DNA of 64,000 bases from Lepidodermella squamata (GCA_047495785.1 JBLDXI010000073.1:186001-250000); one strand, 5' to 3'. Shown: positions 1-11,881, counted from the first letter of the stretch. Notes: generated by a model not told the origin, from the sequence alone. Translations and numbers: made by a program.

Positions 1-1351
1 GGTGGATACTAGTCGAAATTACATGTTCTATGGTCGATATAAAATTTCCTCCCTGGAACCAATGGATTGGGCTGCTTGGAATAATGGCGGCAAACCTCCT
101 AGAGATTCAGCATTTCTGATCTCCATCACTGACGACGTATCAGATAGCATTTCAACTTGCGTTATAGTGATTGCAAGCATTTCTTCTGCAATTCATCTTT
201 TTATGATTCTGTTTACAATGAAAAGCGGAAGCAGCCCTGAAATAGTAACTTCTCCTCAAGTGAAAGTGGTTGGGTATGCAGGTTGCATCTTGTTAAATGG
301 AGCTGGCGTAGCCTACTCATTGAAAACCAGCACAAATGCCTACATGATAGCAATTGTCCGGCTTTGCTTACTTGTTGGGGCCTTGTCTATCATAATTGGA
401 GTAATTTCACTCCGGGCTTACTTTCTCGCCAAAAAACTTCCACCCCCACCGAAACGATTCAAAGTCAATCGAGGTGGTAAAGTTGTTGACACGATTACAG
501 TCGTTTCTCATACAAAGCTGAAGTTTGTTGAACCAAGAGAAGGAGAAGCCTCTCGCTCTTTTTCCCCGACTGGGGGCAATGTACCCCCACCGGAAAATAA
601 GCAAATCTCAGTACGATGGGTGTCTGGCAAGCATCAAATAAGCAATCATACAGCCCAGCCAAATCTACTTTCGACTGACGCAGTAGCGAAACCCCTGATG
701 GCTCGAAAGGCGAGTCATACACCAGTCATTCACACAACCTCAGACCATAGCCTGCGATTTGCTGCCAGCACTCAAGTACCTCATGTGAACACTCTTCACC
801 CAATCGAATTTGAAGACGGAATTCAAGAGAAGACGTTGGGTTTCACTGTTGGTTTCGTGGCGATTAATGCTTTTCTAGTTACGATCTGGCTGCTTTTCGA
901 TTCATTCAATTGCCAAACAATCACCGCCCCTCGCGACAAAAATTATGACCCAGTTACGGATACAAATTATGACATCTCAGTCGTGATTTGCTCATCAGCA
1001 CATGGAATCTTTTGGATGATGGCTCTCGCGCTTTTCCACGTTGCAGTCTTAGCTTTTTGCACGCTCCAAGCCTACAGGCTGAAACAAGGCATGAAGCTGC
1101 TCGTTAGTAATTGCTGCCGAGAAATGGGTGGGATCATGCTCGGCCCACTGAATGCGCTCTCGCTGCTGCTCTGCTCGATTATGATCGTCTTCACTCTCCG
1201 TGATCAAGCCAGTCAACATACTGCAGTAGCTTTCTCAGCTTTGCTAATTTCGCTGACGACGAGCCTTAGCCTGGGGTATTCGGCGATAAAAGGCGCGGTC
1301 GAACAGCGTGGAGGACGGTTCATTGTCGGTCTGAAAAATATGTTCAAGTGA
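1..1351 (+). CDS. Class C (GABA-B-like) GPCR, C-terminal half, cut by window edge
   Basis: The open frame runs from the first base of the window (last base of a Glu codon) to TGA at 1349-1351. It matches residues from about 428 to the end of the receptor at 12316-14937, with scattered substitutions and one four-residue insertion (RKAS after LMA). It contains the whole seven-helix domain and the long loop between helices 3 and 4. The ligand-binding half lies to the left of the window, so this is a truncation by the window and not evidence of a broken gene. There is no intron in the visible part, as in the paralog. Family knowledge: class C receptors bind a ligand in an extracellular bilobed domain and signal through G proteins. 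AATAAA near 1725 may be the poly(A) signal. Confidence 0.85.
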   Translation, partial: VDTSRNYMFYGRYKISSLEPMDWAAWNNGGKPPRDSAFLISITDDVSDSISTCVIVIASISSAIHLFMILFTMKSGSSPEIVTSPQVKVVGYAGCILLNGAGVAYSLKTSTNAYMIAIVRLCLLVGALSIIIGVISLRAYFLAKKLPPPPKRFKVNRGGKVVDTITVVSHTKLKFVEPREGEASRSFSPTGGNVPPPENKQISVRWVSGKHQISNHTAQPNLLSTDAVAKPLMARKASHTPVIHTTSDHSLRFAASTQVPHVNTLHPIEFEDGIQEKTLGFTVGFVAINAFLVTIWLLFDSFNCQTITAPRDKNYDPVTDTNYDISVVICSSAHGIFWMMALALFHVAVLAFCTLQAYRLKQGMKLLVSNCCREMGGIMLGPLNALSLLLCSIMIVFTLRDQASQHTAVAFSALLISLTTSLSLGYSAIKGAVEQRGGRFIVGLKNMFK

Positions 1352-2450
1352 CAATTTCGAATATTGTTGTTTCGGAGTGGGTGTTGGGATGCTTATGTAG
1401 AGTATTTGCACACACAGATATCTTTAGCATGGATGAATAACTCGGATTTAAGCTTTTTACGTCACTTCAAAGGCAACATTTGTCAAGTGGGAATTTAGTT
1501 AATTTTGCCACTTCATAAACACAACTTTTTACCTCAATCTTAAAATTAATATGGTTTCATGAACCACAAATTTGTCGCGGCATGAAAGAAGGTTTTTATG
1601 ATTGTGCACAACAATTTCTATTCGATGGGTTTTGATCGCCCTATTGAGAAATAATACTTTTCTATGCCGCCTACAAGAATTCGGAATAGTCTCATTGGAG
1701 AATGCCAAGATTTTCAGTGTAATAAAAATGGCGATGATAGATGATATTTGAACGTAAATTCAGATTACGGTAAGTACGCTCAGTGCTGGAATAAGCCGAA
1801 CGTATTCCTTCTTTACGTTCGTGTCGTCAAAGTACGATTGAACGATTCATCAAAGTGGTTGTTTGGGCGCGTCGCTAACGATAGGGACATTTCGGCTACT
1901 TTTCGCATCGATGATAGATAGAGACAGACAGGCAAGCCCTCGTAACAGACGAAAAATAATGATCGCAGCTAATGAGGACATTTATAGCAACAAAAATCTG
2001 ACTTTTATATGGAGCCGCTGAGTTTTGACACATTTTCCATAATGAGCAACTTCAGCTAGCTTTTTTTTAATGGATGCTTGCGTCTTGCGCGGCTTATTAG
2101 CCTTGAACACTGCTAGCCAATAGCCAATTAGCTATCGCGGATTTGATTCGACATTTTTGCAGCTTCGCTATTTCGAACTTTCTCTAATTTGAAAATGATC
2201 CTCCTATACCCATCCCACGCGACATAATGCCGTATGTGTTAGTTAGCACTCAATTTCAGAGAGATTACTAATAATCTCTGAAAAGGGACCCGGAGAAAGC
2301 GTACACCCAGGCGAGAGAAAATGAAAAATCAATAAATAGTATCATATTTTCAAAAGGGGGGCACATTTCACATTTGGTCTGTTTCACGATTTTTCGAATG
2401 CTACGTTAATCCTCCCCAGTGTGCGAAGTGCGAAGTAGGATGAGGGCACT
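1..2450. repeat. Direct segmental duplication, left copy
   Basis: Base 1 aligns with 13596, and similarity continues past the receptor stop through about 1.1 kb of non-coding 3' flank to about 2450 (right copy about 16030), with small indels such as an extra CTTC block in the right copy. The copies diverge inside a shared short TIR-type repeat beginning GTGCGAAGT. Conserved non-coding flank indicates a recent DNA-level duplication. The 3' flank of both copies also contains half of the ATATCG-ended inverted-repeat family (about 1435-1500). Confidence 0.85.
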
Positions 2451-3712
2451 GAGGTGTTTTCTCGGTTTTTCAGCCTACTTCTGGTTGTAGTCAAGGAGCT
2501 GGGGTTTTGCGACACAACAGGGCGCCAACAACAACGCGTTGCACCGTGGGAGAGTGTGGCAAAATGTGTGCCTTTGAGGGTCACCGCATCTCTTGCGGTA
2601 ACAGTGAGATCTTTGCAGAGTCAGTCAGCAGCAACCTTTACTACCACTGGTACAGGTTCCAGGTCAATTTCCTGTTCAACCGGCTCAACATCATGTTCTG
2701 CCCCAAATTGAACCCATGGAACAGCCTCAAGCCCAACCCCAAGTAGTTCAGCTTCCTAGGCCTGAGCTACCCGCCAACCCTGTTTTAGTGCCCGATCGTT
2801 TCTACTCAACAACCCGAAACAACAAGGCCCTGGGCTCGAAAGGTTAGATTGCCTCACATTTATAGGTTTAATTCACAATATAACGACCTGTTGATAGGTT
2901 TCACTTATTACTGGGTGGAATCTCGCGAAAAAAAGCCGGCCGTTGATCGTCTCGGCCTCGATGACGAAGAAGTCGTGCCACTTGACCTGGTCGTTGATGA
3001 TGGCGAAGAAGCTGAGTTAAGCGAGGAAGAGCAGGGCCACGACTAATTACTGTGTTCATGTTATTAATTGATTCCACCTGTTACTAGCTTTCACCTCTGA
3101 GATGTTGTCATATTGACGAAATTAAAAGCGTTACGAATCGATCGCTCTCTTGGTTTAATTTGTTACGAAAAGATCACTAAATTAATTTGGAATATCAATT
3201 TATCAATTTATCAATATAAATAATTTTCAGATAATTAATTTGAGATAATTTTCAGGGACGAAGGGCGAAAAAACCAAATAATAAAATGGCGCGACCGGAT
3301 AAAGCCGGAGCCGTTCCTTGCCAGCCGCCAAAATGGCCGGCGGTAAAAAAAGTTTGTTTTAGGATTCTCCAGATTTCTGAAATTCAGCATTGCTAATTTT
3401 TCTTAGTTTCGAGAATTCGAGACGGCGTAAGTAAAGAGCATTTATTTGCGACAAATAACAACGTGACAATGGGAAGAAAACGGAGCGAACTAAACTAAAA
3501 TTAACGACTGTAAATAGTCAATTTTAGGTGGCTTTGGAACCCTCTTTTCCCGAAAAAAAATCGAAAAATTCTCACTTCGCTCGTTTCATGGGTTAAAAGC
3601 GTAGCAAATTGTCCCCCATGCTGAGTAAATATGACAGATTTCGCGAGCGAGCGTAGAGAGCGAGCGCAATTTTTGTGTTGCTCAATATTAGGGAAACACC
3701 AGCTCGAAAATC
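2450..3712. other. Intergenic with a Pro/Gln-rich open frame
   Basis: No gene model can be supported here. A plus-strand open frame at 2608-2847 (79 codons) is strikingly rich in proline and glutamine, includes QPQAQPQVVQLPRPELP, and ends in LGSKG before TAG. It has no start codon of its own and could be an exon or transposon remnant. At 2930-3046 one plus-strand frame is strongly acidic (ending SEEEQGHD), while a minus-strand frame reads like protein but has an internal stop, so neither is called. 3700-3722 carries the CTACTTCGCACAC end of the short TIR family. Confidence 0.3.
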
Positions 3713-3910
3713 CTACTTCGCACACTGGGACATGCTATCTTTGTCTAACTTGAAAACAGCAGCGTGGCGATTCTCCTGCAGCATGAATTGGACCTCGCAG
3801 CGTTGAACATCGATCGGGAACCATCGCAAGTTCATATCGCAGGTTGACACGAATGATCCGGTGATGCCTAGTTGGAATGCGAATTCCGATTTCTCGACCT
3901 TAGCAGTCAT
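3713..3910 (-). pseudogene. Cys-loop ligand-gated ion channel fragment
   Basis: A 65-codon minus-strand frame contains the hallmark of pentameric ligand-gated channels: two cysteines separated by exactly 13 residues with FPID inside (CDMNLRWFPIDVQRC), preceded by a beta-strand-like stretch ending TGSFVST. Family knowledge: this loop sits at the base of the extracellular domain and couples agonist binding to the pore. No signal peptide, binding-loop exons or four membrane helices are found nearby. The fragment is wedged between the end of one short TIR repeat (about 3722) and an inverted-repeat element starting at 3932. I infer a captured or relict exon. A distant exon of a larger gene cannot be excluded. 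Confidence 0.6.
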
Positions 3911-3931
3911 CCGAGTTGAAAAACCGTCGAC

Positions 3932-4126
3932 ATATCGTTAGCGTCGTTGAATAACTCGGATTTAGGCTTGTTTACATCCTTTTCAAGGCGACAGGTGACA
4001 AGTTATAAGCGGCTTTTTTGACGAGAACGAAGCGGCAAAAACGAATGACTTTTTAGTTGTCACAGGTCACCCTGAAACTGACGTAAACAAGCCTAAATCC
4101 GAGTTATTCAACGACGCTAACGATAT
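3932..4126. mobile_element. Inverted-repeat element (MITE family 2), copy 1
   Basis: A 195-bp element whose ends are near-perfect inverted repeats of about 44 bp, beginning ATATCGTTAGCGTCGTTGAA and ending with its complement. The arms contain AACTCGGATTTAGGC. Other full copies are at 45751-45943 and about 59575-59768, and a half copy lies in each receptor 3' flank (about 1435 and 15022). No coding capacity. Confidence 0.85.
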
Positions 4127-4520
4127 CGGAGTTGAGGGGCGAATATGTCTTCAGCAGGAATATGTCTTCCTAGTTCAAAGTGTTGGCAAAAAGTTGAGCT
4201 ACAAGATCAGGAGTTGCATTAGTTATGATAATCAGCTTTGATTCTTTGCGTGAAGGCTCATTTGCCTATATACGATTGCTACCGTAGTTTTTCCGTAGCA
4301 CTACGGTAAAACTACGGAAAAACTACGGCAAGTACTACGGTATGACTACGGTAAAAAAAACATAATCAAAATACGTACGAGATGCCTTGAAAATATAGTT
4401 ACCAAACTATTTTCATTTAGAGACGTCACTGTCTCGTCGTGGAGAAAGGTCGAAAACTTCACTGAAGTGGTAGGGCAGTTTAAGGAAAAATCTCACGGAT
4501 AAGTCGAAGAGCTCTGTTTT
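4127..4520. other. Spacer with short TACGG-type tandem repeat
   Basis: About 4280-4360 holds a degenerate short tandem repeat built on ACTACGGTA and ACTACGGAA. Nothing coding is seen. It leads into the satellite array. Confidence 0.5.
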
Positions 4521-6512
4521 GGCGTTTTTGACGCGTCATAGCCGCTAAACCCTGGGCCCCGCGGGCTTGAAATCTTTCGGGGTTACAGAACCGACGGCCC
4601 TCTATTCGACTGTCATGGTTAAAACCCGAAGGAAAGGTTCCCTGGCATTGAAAACTGGCCGCAAAGTCAGCCCAAAATGCGAGCAATCGCGAAAGTTTGG
4701 CGTTTTTGACGCGTCATAACCGCTGAACCCTGGGCTCCGCGGGCTTGAAATCTTTCGGGGTTACAGAACCGAGGGCCCTCTATTCGACTGTCATGGTTAA
4801 AACCCGATGGAAAAGTTCCCCGGCATTGAAAACTGGCCGCAAAACACCCCTGAAAACACAGTACTTTTCAAGCCATTGAGCCAAATGGGCGTTTTTGACG
4901 CGTCATAACCGCTGAACCCTGGGCTCCGCGGGCTTGAAATCTTTCGGGGTTACAGAACCGACGGCCCTCTATTTGACTGTCATGGATAAAACCCTGAAGG
5001 AAAGGTTCCCTGGCATTGAAAACTGGCCGCAAAGTCAGCCCAAAATGCGAGCAATCGCGAAAGTTTGGCGTTTTTGACGCGTCATAGCCGCTAAACCGTG
5101 GGCTCCGCGGGCTTGAAATCTTTCGGGGTTACAGAATCGAGGGCCCTCTATTCGACTGTCATGGTTAAAACCCGAAGGAAAAGTTCCCCGGCATTGAAAA
5201 CTGGCCGCAAAACACCCCTGAAAACACAGTACTTTTCAAGCCATTGAGCCAAATGGGCGTTATTGACGCGTCATAACCGCTGAACCCTGGGCTCCGCGGG
5301 CTTGAAATCTTTCGGGGTTACAGAACCGACGGCCCTCTATTTGACTGTCATGGATAAAACCCTGAAGGAAAGGTTCCCTGGCATTGAAAACTGGCCGCAA
5401 AGTCAGCCCAAAATGCGAGCAATCGCGAAAGTTTGGCGTTTTTGACGCGTCATAGCCGCTAAACCGTGGGCTCCGCGGGCTTGAAATCTTTCGGGGTTAC
5501 AGAATCGAGGGCCCTCTATTCGACTGTCATGGTTAAAACCCGAAGGAAAAGTTCCCCGGCATTGAAAACTGGCCGCAAAACACCCCTGAAAACACAGTAC
5601 TTTTCAAGCCATTGAGCCAAATGGGCGTTTTTGACGCGCAATAACCGCTGAACCCTGGGCCCCGCGGGCTTGAAATCTTTCGGGGTTACAGAACCGACGG
5701 CCCTCTATTCGACTGTCATGGTTAAAACCCGAAGGAAAGGTTCCCTGGCATTGAAAACTGGCCGCAAAGTCAGCCCAAAATGCGAGCAATCGCGAAAGTT
5801 TGGCGTTTTTGACGCGTCATAACCGCTGAACCCTGGGCTCCGCGGGCTTGAAATCTTTCGGGGTTACAGAACCGAGGGCCCTCTATTCGACTGTCATGGT
5901 TAAAACCCGAAGGAAAAGTTCCCTGGCATTGAAAACTGGCCGCAAAGTCAGCCCAAAATGCGAGCAATCGCGAAAGTTTGTCGTTTTTGACGCGTCATAA
6001 CCGCTGAACCGTGGGCTCCGCGGGCTTGAAATCTTTCGGGGTTACAGAACCGAGGGCCCTCTATTCGACTGTCATGGTTAAAACCCGAAGGAAAAGTTCC
6101 CCGGCATTGAAAACTGGCCGCAAAACACCCCTGAAAACACAGTACTTTTCAAGCCATTGAGCGAAATGGGCGTTTTTGACGCGTCATAACCGCTGAACCC
6201 TGGGCTCCGCGGGCTTGAAATCTTTCGGGGTTACAGAACCGACGGCCCTCTATTCGACTGTCATGGTTAAAACCCGAAGGAAAGGTTCCCTGGCATTGAA
6301 AACTGGCCGCAAAGTCAGCCCAAAATGCGAGCAATCGCGAAAGTTTGGCTTTTTTGACGCGTCATAACCGCTAAACCGTGGGCCCCCGCAGGCTTGCAAT
6401 CTTTCGGGGTTATAGAATCGAGGGCCCTCTATTCGACTGTCATGGTTAAAACCCGAAGGAAAAGTTCCCCGGCATTGAAAACTGGCCGCAAAACACCCCT
6501 GAAAACACAGTA
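4521..6512. repeat. Satellite array with two monomer types (178 and 189 bp)
   Basis: Eleven tandem units start at 4521, 4699, 4888, 5067, 5256, 5435, 5624, 5802, 5980, 6169 and 6347. All share a core from the GGCGTTTTTGACGCGTCATA region through GAAAACTGGCCGCAAA. They differ in the linker. Type A (178-179 bp) ends in AGCCCAAAATGCGAGCAATC; type B (189 bp) ends in CACCCCTGAAAACACAGTAC and the following bases. The order is A B A B A B A A B A B, the last truncated at about 6512. The pair 4888-5255 is almost identical to 5256-5623, so 367-368 bp AB dimers have been copied recently. Repeated minus-strand open frames in the array are by-products of the sequence. Confidence 0.95.
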
Positions 6513-6578
6513 TCAGGTAAATCTTTTTCCCATTCTATCATTCAACTCACTTCACAAAACACTTCTCCGAGATAGCAA

Positions 6579-8581
6579 TTACGCAAACCACTCGCATAAG
6601 ACTTGATATATACTGTCTTCACAAGGCATTGCTGAATAGGCATAGGCGGAGCTCACATAGTTGATAACAGCGCAGTCACCGCCAGATGTCCTAAACCAAT
6701 ACGTTCCGGCCAAAATTAAATCCGAGCCATCCTCCCATTTGAACACTCCTTGCTGCTGAGTGAGACCGATCCACGCGTATGTCCCCCGATAAGTGAACAG
6801 CGCTAAATCGGCCGCGGCCAGCTCAGCAGCTGATTTAATCGTGCCTATCGTGGCATTGTTTTCGACGCATTTCGACGCGGCTGTAGTCTTATTGGTGAAA
6901 CCATACAGCACCAAGTACTTCTTAGTCACATTCTTGCAAGTGTTCTCGTCCGGATAGGCGACATTGGGTGGAGTTCGAAGCTGAGTTGCCGCATCACAGC
7001 CTGTCGACTCGATTACGCAGTGAGCCGTCCCATCAGATTTATCGACGCAGCGGAAATAAGACTAGAAAACAGCGCAACATTTTATTTGGACACTATACAA
7101 AACCTTTCGAAGCGCTATTTGATATCACGAAATTATTTGTTATGCATATTACCAAACATGAGATATCGGGAATCGAAAAATTGAACTTACAGGAGGCGAT
7201 ATGTCATTGATGCACTTGTCGTGGTTCAGTTTGAAGCTCTGCGAGTCTGAGAACAGCTTAGCCTGCCACAGAAAAAACTTAGGTTTTACTTAAAACATTA
7301 ACTGAGCCGCGTTACTTGAGATTGATCTTGAGGACAGGCTGCGTAGCAAGACAAACGGTTGGAAGAATCTTCGCACGACACGGCATTCTGTTGGGCAAGA
7401 GTAACCGCTTTGTTAGCTGCGATAACAGACTTGATAACTTACCCCAAGCAGGCATGTTGCACGGTTAAGGTAAACTTTGTTCGAGTATTGCTGAGTTTCA
7501 TTGCTGGCTGAACAGCCGGGGCTTTGCGGTCGGCAGTCGTTGAACTTGCCCGTTGTCGAATCGAAGCAGCGGATGTGCGGCTTCTCGCTTACAGGGACCG
7601 AGACTAGAATCCACATTAATCACATTCGGAAGTGATAATTAATTTTGGAAGCTCTTTTTACGGCTTTGCAATAAGTATTACACAATATCAACGCACCCGT
7701 TCCGTTGACACAAGACGTGAGATTGGGAAACAAAGTTGAATCGGTAACCTGTAGATAAAGAATAACCCGGATTCACAAAACGAACCATTTGAGGCAGAAA
7801 CACAAGACTACAACTTTGATTGAAAGAAAATCACTCACCCAGTTCTCGGGGCAGGAGTACGGGTCGGGAACACATGTCATAATGGCGTTGCTCGAGGTGC
7901 AGCGCCTGAATGCCAAAGTCTTCAGTACAAAATGTATATCACTAAACAAAATGCTCAAATTCTCAACAGTCCTCACCTCGAATACAGCTTTCTTTTTCTC
8001 GCATTCGTTGAGGTTGAAATTCAGGCTCAAAGTGGGCTGCTGGTCGTCGAACCAGAACGTCTGAGACAGAGGTAATCATTTTAAAATAATTATATCTCAG
8101 GAATTTCGCCCCTGTCTTTGATTCTCTAGATTGTACTTGTACGAATTATATGGAATGATGCTTACATTCATATCACCCGGATTGTTGCATCCAACGTTTC
8201 CGGGAACGCAAAACGGCGTAAGAGCCGCGTATTTGTAGCACATTCGGGCGTTCTGAAAAGAGATCAGAATGAAATGACTAAAATATAAATTAGCCGAAGA
8301 ATAAACAGACCCCGGTGTTGCAGACGCCGACTGTTCGGAAAGTTCCTCCCCACTAAATGAAGAGATAAACTTGAATTGGCAAGGCTATGTTTTACGATTG
8401 AATTGAAACGAACCTGGAATTCTTTCAGTGGATCACAGCCATTGGCAGCTTCAACACAGCTGGTGAATCGGTTGCTCTGCCGCGAGAAGCAGCGAACCCA
8501 GTTCAACGGCTTGCTGCCCCAAGCAACGTCGCTCGAAGCAAGCATCAGCGCCAACAATACAGCGAAGTAATAAGCCGTCAT
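6579..8581 (-). CDS. Secreted protein: six C4 modules plus C-type lectin domain
   Basis: Ten exons, spliced by hand: 8581-8414, 8352-8311, 8252-8166, 8060-7977, 7919-7839, 7748-7697, 7603-7443, 7387-7316, 7262-7191, 7061-6579; 1302 nt, 433 aa. Every junction keeps frame. The start gives a clear signal peptide (YYFAVLLALMLASSDVAWG). Then come six repeats of a module with the pattern C-x(8-11)-C-x(5-7)-C and a fourth Cys about 20-35 residues later (for example RCFDSTTGKFNDCRPQSPGC). The last 150 residues are a C-type lectin domain with YAWIGLTQQQGVFKWEDGS, a late Cys pair and ending LCEWFA. The classical EPN/QPD and WND sugar-binding motifs are not evident, so calcium-dependent sugar binding is uncertain. 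It is likely secreted. The stop lies 67 bp from the satellite array, so the 3'UTR may enter it. Confidence 0.85.
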
Positions 8582-9870
8582 TTAATTAGGCAAATTTCAA
8601 TTTTAAAGCTACAAAAAATTGAATTCGGCGAATTAAGGATTTTAACCGCTGAAAAATATCCCTAAATTCAACTATTATAAACTATGAAACTATTTTCATT
8701 AAAAAATATAAGGTTTGAAGTATAGATAAATTTTGATTTAAATTAATTTGTTTCATCTTTTACTGAATACAAATAAAAATTAATTTTCATAAATTAAGAA
8801 AAATTCGAAGCCCTAAATTCAAGGGCCGCTTTGTTAATCGCTGGTACGACTTTGTAGTAGATAGCAGAATTGTTAAAAGCATAACCTGTAGCCATCGCCA
8901 GCCGCTAAATTAGTTGAAACCGCGATCATTAGCAAATGAAAACCATATTGGTAAAGGAATTACGCGAAAAATTCAAAATTTCTAATAGTTGCAAATTGAA
9001 AATGAATGTTTATGAGCTCGCCTCGAATCGCGTGGTCACGGCAACTTCTGAAAACGTGTCCGAAAACAATGCTTTTCCAATCACGTGTTCATCAAAAACA
9101 TGTTTGTTGATTGATGCTGTCTTTTCACAGAATAATATCCCACTTTTTGCGCAGCGCTGAAACCAAATTTAACATGAGCGTAAACAATAATATTTTATTA
9201 TTTTATTTTTTACGCAAGATCTCTCCATTCAATTGATATAGAATTGATTGCATTTTTCCTAATGGTTAGTAAAACAGCCACGAAATTCGAAAATAGGATC
9301 ATCAGCCATAAAACTGCGGGCTTGAATTTTAATAGCATTTACTTGGAATATTCGAAATTCTTATTGACATTCTTATTTATTTATTTATTATTTATTTATA
9401 AGCTTTAACGCCCAAAAGAGGGCAGCTTGACAAGAGGTAATTTAAAAGTGAAACATGTAATTGCAGGACAGTTTACAGATGAATAGGACATGAATAGGAG
9501 CTTCAGCCAACGCTGTATCTGAAGAGGAGTGACTAAAACTGAACAAAATTTTCGCAATATTCAAGCTTTATGGAATCGGCGACCCACGGAAAAAGGTCCC
9601 GGAATCAAAAAGTCGCTATTACAATTCAAGTTGACAGTTGGGTGTGGCATGTTTAAACCGGTTTGTCGAAACAAATCAGACAGATTACGACTGCGGTCAG
9701 CAGTGGGCGTCTTCCGGGTTCCGGGCAGCCAATTGGCAGTCGCTGCTTGTCTGTATGATTTCGGACATTTTTGCAATTTTTTTGGACAGTTTTTTCTAGC
9801 CCTGGCTCTCAGATGCTGTCGGGTTACTTTGTGATTGTGATTGATACCTGCGGCGCTTCAGATAAAATAG
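8582..9870. other. AT-rich intergenic, no gene seen
   Basis: Upstream of the lectin gene. Contains AT-rich runs, including a TTTATT repeat near 9375-9400. Short open frames at 8936-9160 and 9529-9834 show no recognisable domain or codon signal, so they are left out. Confidence 0.4.
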
Positions 9871-9871
9871 C

Positions 9872-10520
9872 GTGAGAAATTGTTCATTAACCCGGGCCGA
9901 GAAATCGTTAAAATCTGCGAACATCTCTTTCCTTTTATATTTATCAAATCAGCTGTTAAAAAAACAGAATGTTGAGCTATCGACGTCACCTCAGCAGAAT
10001 ATGTCGATGCAAGCTCTTGCAGAAAATCTGATCAACAACGAGCAATTTAAAGCTTTGATCTCGAAGATTGTCTGCGAAGCTATCACGGCCGCCCTGTCCA
10101 CGCACTTCAGCATAGCTTTGGAAAATACGAACCCCGCAGGTATTATCAATGGGTTAACAACTATCCTTTCGGCAGCATCTGCTGCGCACCCGCCCCGCTC
10201 GGCCTAGCCCATGGCCGAACCTACCAAGGCAGTCGACGTCGGAGACTGGGGCCTACCTGAATCCTATCGACCAGTCGCCCTGCTGCCATCACTTGGCAAG
10301 TGTCTAGAACTGCTCTTCATAAAAGTTCTCTTCGATTTTCTGGTAAGCAAAAACCTGCTGCCGCAACGTCAGTTCGGCTTTTGGCAAGGTCGCAGTGCCT
10401 AAGACTCCACCTTCAGGCTCGTCAACGACGTTGCCATGGACATTGGAAGCTCGTCACAGCTGCCTTAGACTTCAAGAGTGCCTTCGATATCGTCTGGCAC
10501 AATGACATAAGCTGATTGTC
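9872..10520 (+). pseudogene. Non-LTR retrotransposon (LINE) fragment, reverse transcriptase
   Basis: The frame at 10211-10402 carries the reverse transcriptase motif series ESYRPVALLPSLGKCLE and NLLPQRQFGFWQGRSA, followed after a stop by DSTFRLVNDVAMDIG. A second frame then gives LDFKSAFDIVWH, the region around the first catalytic Asp. This is the order found in jockey/RTE-like LINEs (palm entry, FGFRxGRS, FD.V.H). Upstream, 9872-10207 encodes a 111-codon frame with a helical LINNEQFKALISKIVCEA segment that may be ORF1-like. Stops and frame changes, and loss of the YxDD region, show a dead 5'-and-3'-truncated copy. Confidence 0.8.
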
Positions 10521-10883
10521 CTCGAGCCTAAAATTCGTTGGGTGGCCGACTTTTGCGCGGCCGTTGCTTCAAGCTTATTTGAAAATAAGCAAAAGAATTG
10601 ATCAATTTGAAAATCGAAAATAAAAAAACATCAAGAAAATAATCAGGAAAAGCCAGGAATTCAAGAATTTATATGTCTTGAAATGAACACACCTTTTTGC
10701 GATTTGCTGCAAAATACAAAAAATTCGCCAAACCTCACATTTGACCTTTGTTATCGGTCACGTTTCCTCAGTCGAAAAACAACGTTCGAAGCGACAAAAG
10801 CTTGAGACTTTCCTCGCTTGCGAATCGCAAATTTTTCGGAAACAGCTAGGGAGTAAGGCAACTGTGAGCTCGTCGTCCAACTA

Positions 10884-11812
10884 CAGTATGGGGCATAAAG
10901 ATTGAGCCGACTTTATTTATTTACAGCGCAGTCATTTCGGCTCTGATTTTCAAATATCTTATACCGTTGAAAAGCCCATGAAAAATCGTTTATTCCCCTA
11001 ACAGTTTGCTTATGGGATCCATACCGAATCGAATCTATAGCAAGTTTAAGGCGTCGAGCTGATTGCTCAGCATCACGTAACTTTATTTTATAACCAAGCG
11101 AGTTTTGAGCTCCATTGAGCTCTAAAAAGTCCCTATTTCAACTGGGCTAGCTGTAAAATGACCCAAATAGTCATGAATCTGACGAAAAAGGTCATTTTTA
11201 GCCACATTTTGTGGCAGAAGAGACTTGCGCAAGCATGCTACGGATAACAAGCTTTAGCTTTTTTCAATTGCTTGCGAGCTTGCTACGTGTTGTCGTAGGC
11301 TTTATTTGATGCCAAAGTTGTCGAATTAATTTTTCAAGTTGACTTCTAACCCTCTGAGGGAAAACAGATCTATCTGCTGTTCATCACTGGACTGGGGTCT
11401 CGCTTACTTGGCCAATATTGGGGGGTGTGTGCCTATATGGTATACCTTCTCTTTATCGCATCATCGTGTCGCAATGGGGCATATATTAATGTCCTAAATC
11501 ATTGCCAGAGATGCGTGGAGCATGCAGGGATAGCTATGTGTCAATTTTTTAGGGTTCGGGAGCGTCCAGAGTTTGCCTCCGATACGTACGAAAACTAGAA
11601 TTTAAATTTTTGAAAGATGGTGATTTTTGTGCGATCAACTCGTCTTCTTAAATTTGCTATACTTGGATTCGATCCGGATCCCCTGAGCGAAAATTTAGCG
11701 GAATAAACTATTTTTCATGGGCTTTCCAACGGTATAAGATATTTGAAAATCAGAGCCGAAATGACTGCGCTGTAAATAAATAAAGTCGGCTCAATCTTTA
11801 TGCCCCATACTG
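10884..11812. mobile_element. 929-bp TIR element with TA duplication (Tc1/mariner type)
   Basis: The left end CAGTATGGGGCATAAAGATT and right end complement form terminal inverted repeats of roughly 115-120 bp, flanked on both sides by TA (10882-10883 and 11813-11814). A TA target duplication is typical of the Tc1/mariner superfamily. I find no transposase frame inside, so it is non-autonomous. Confidence 0.85.
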
Positions 11813-11881
11813 TAATTGTCGCCAAGCCCTACGCGATCGTGCAAATTAGAGGTAAATATCCGCATTGCCAGGATGCGGCAG

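Noticed and set aside
4480-6334. Repeated 61-68 codon minus-strand open frames (MLAFWADFAASF...) over the array
   Set aside because: They are the same satellite monomer read on one strand; spacing follows the repeat unit and there is no start context, domain or splice structure.
4521-6512. Possible CRISPR-like array of regular repeats
   Set aside because: Units are 178-189 bp and nearly identical throughout, with no short repeat/unique spacer pattern, in an animal genome.
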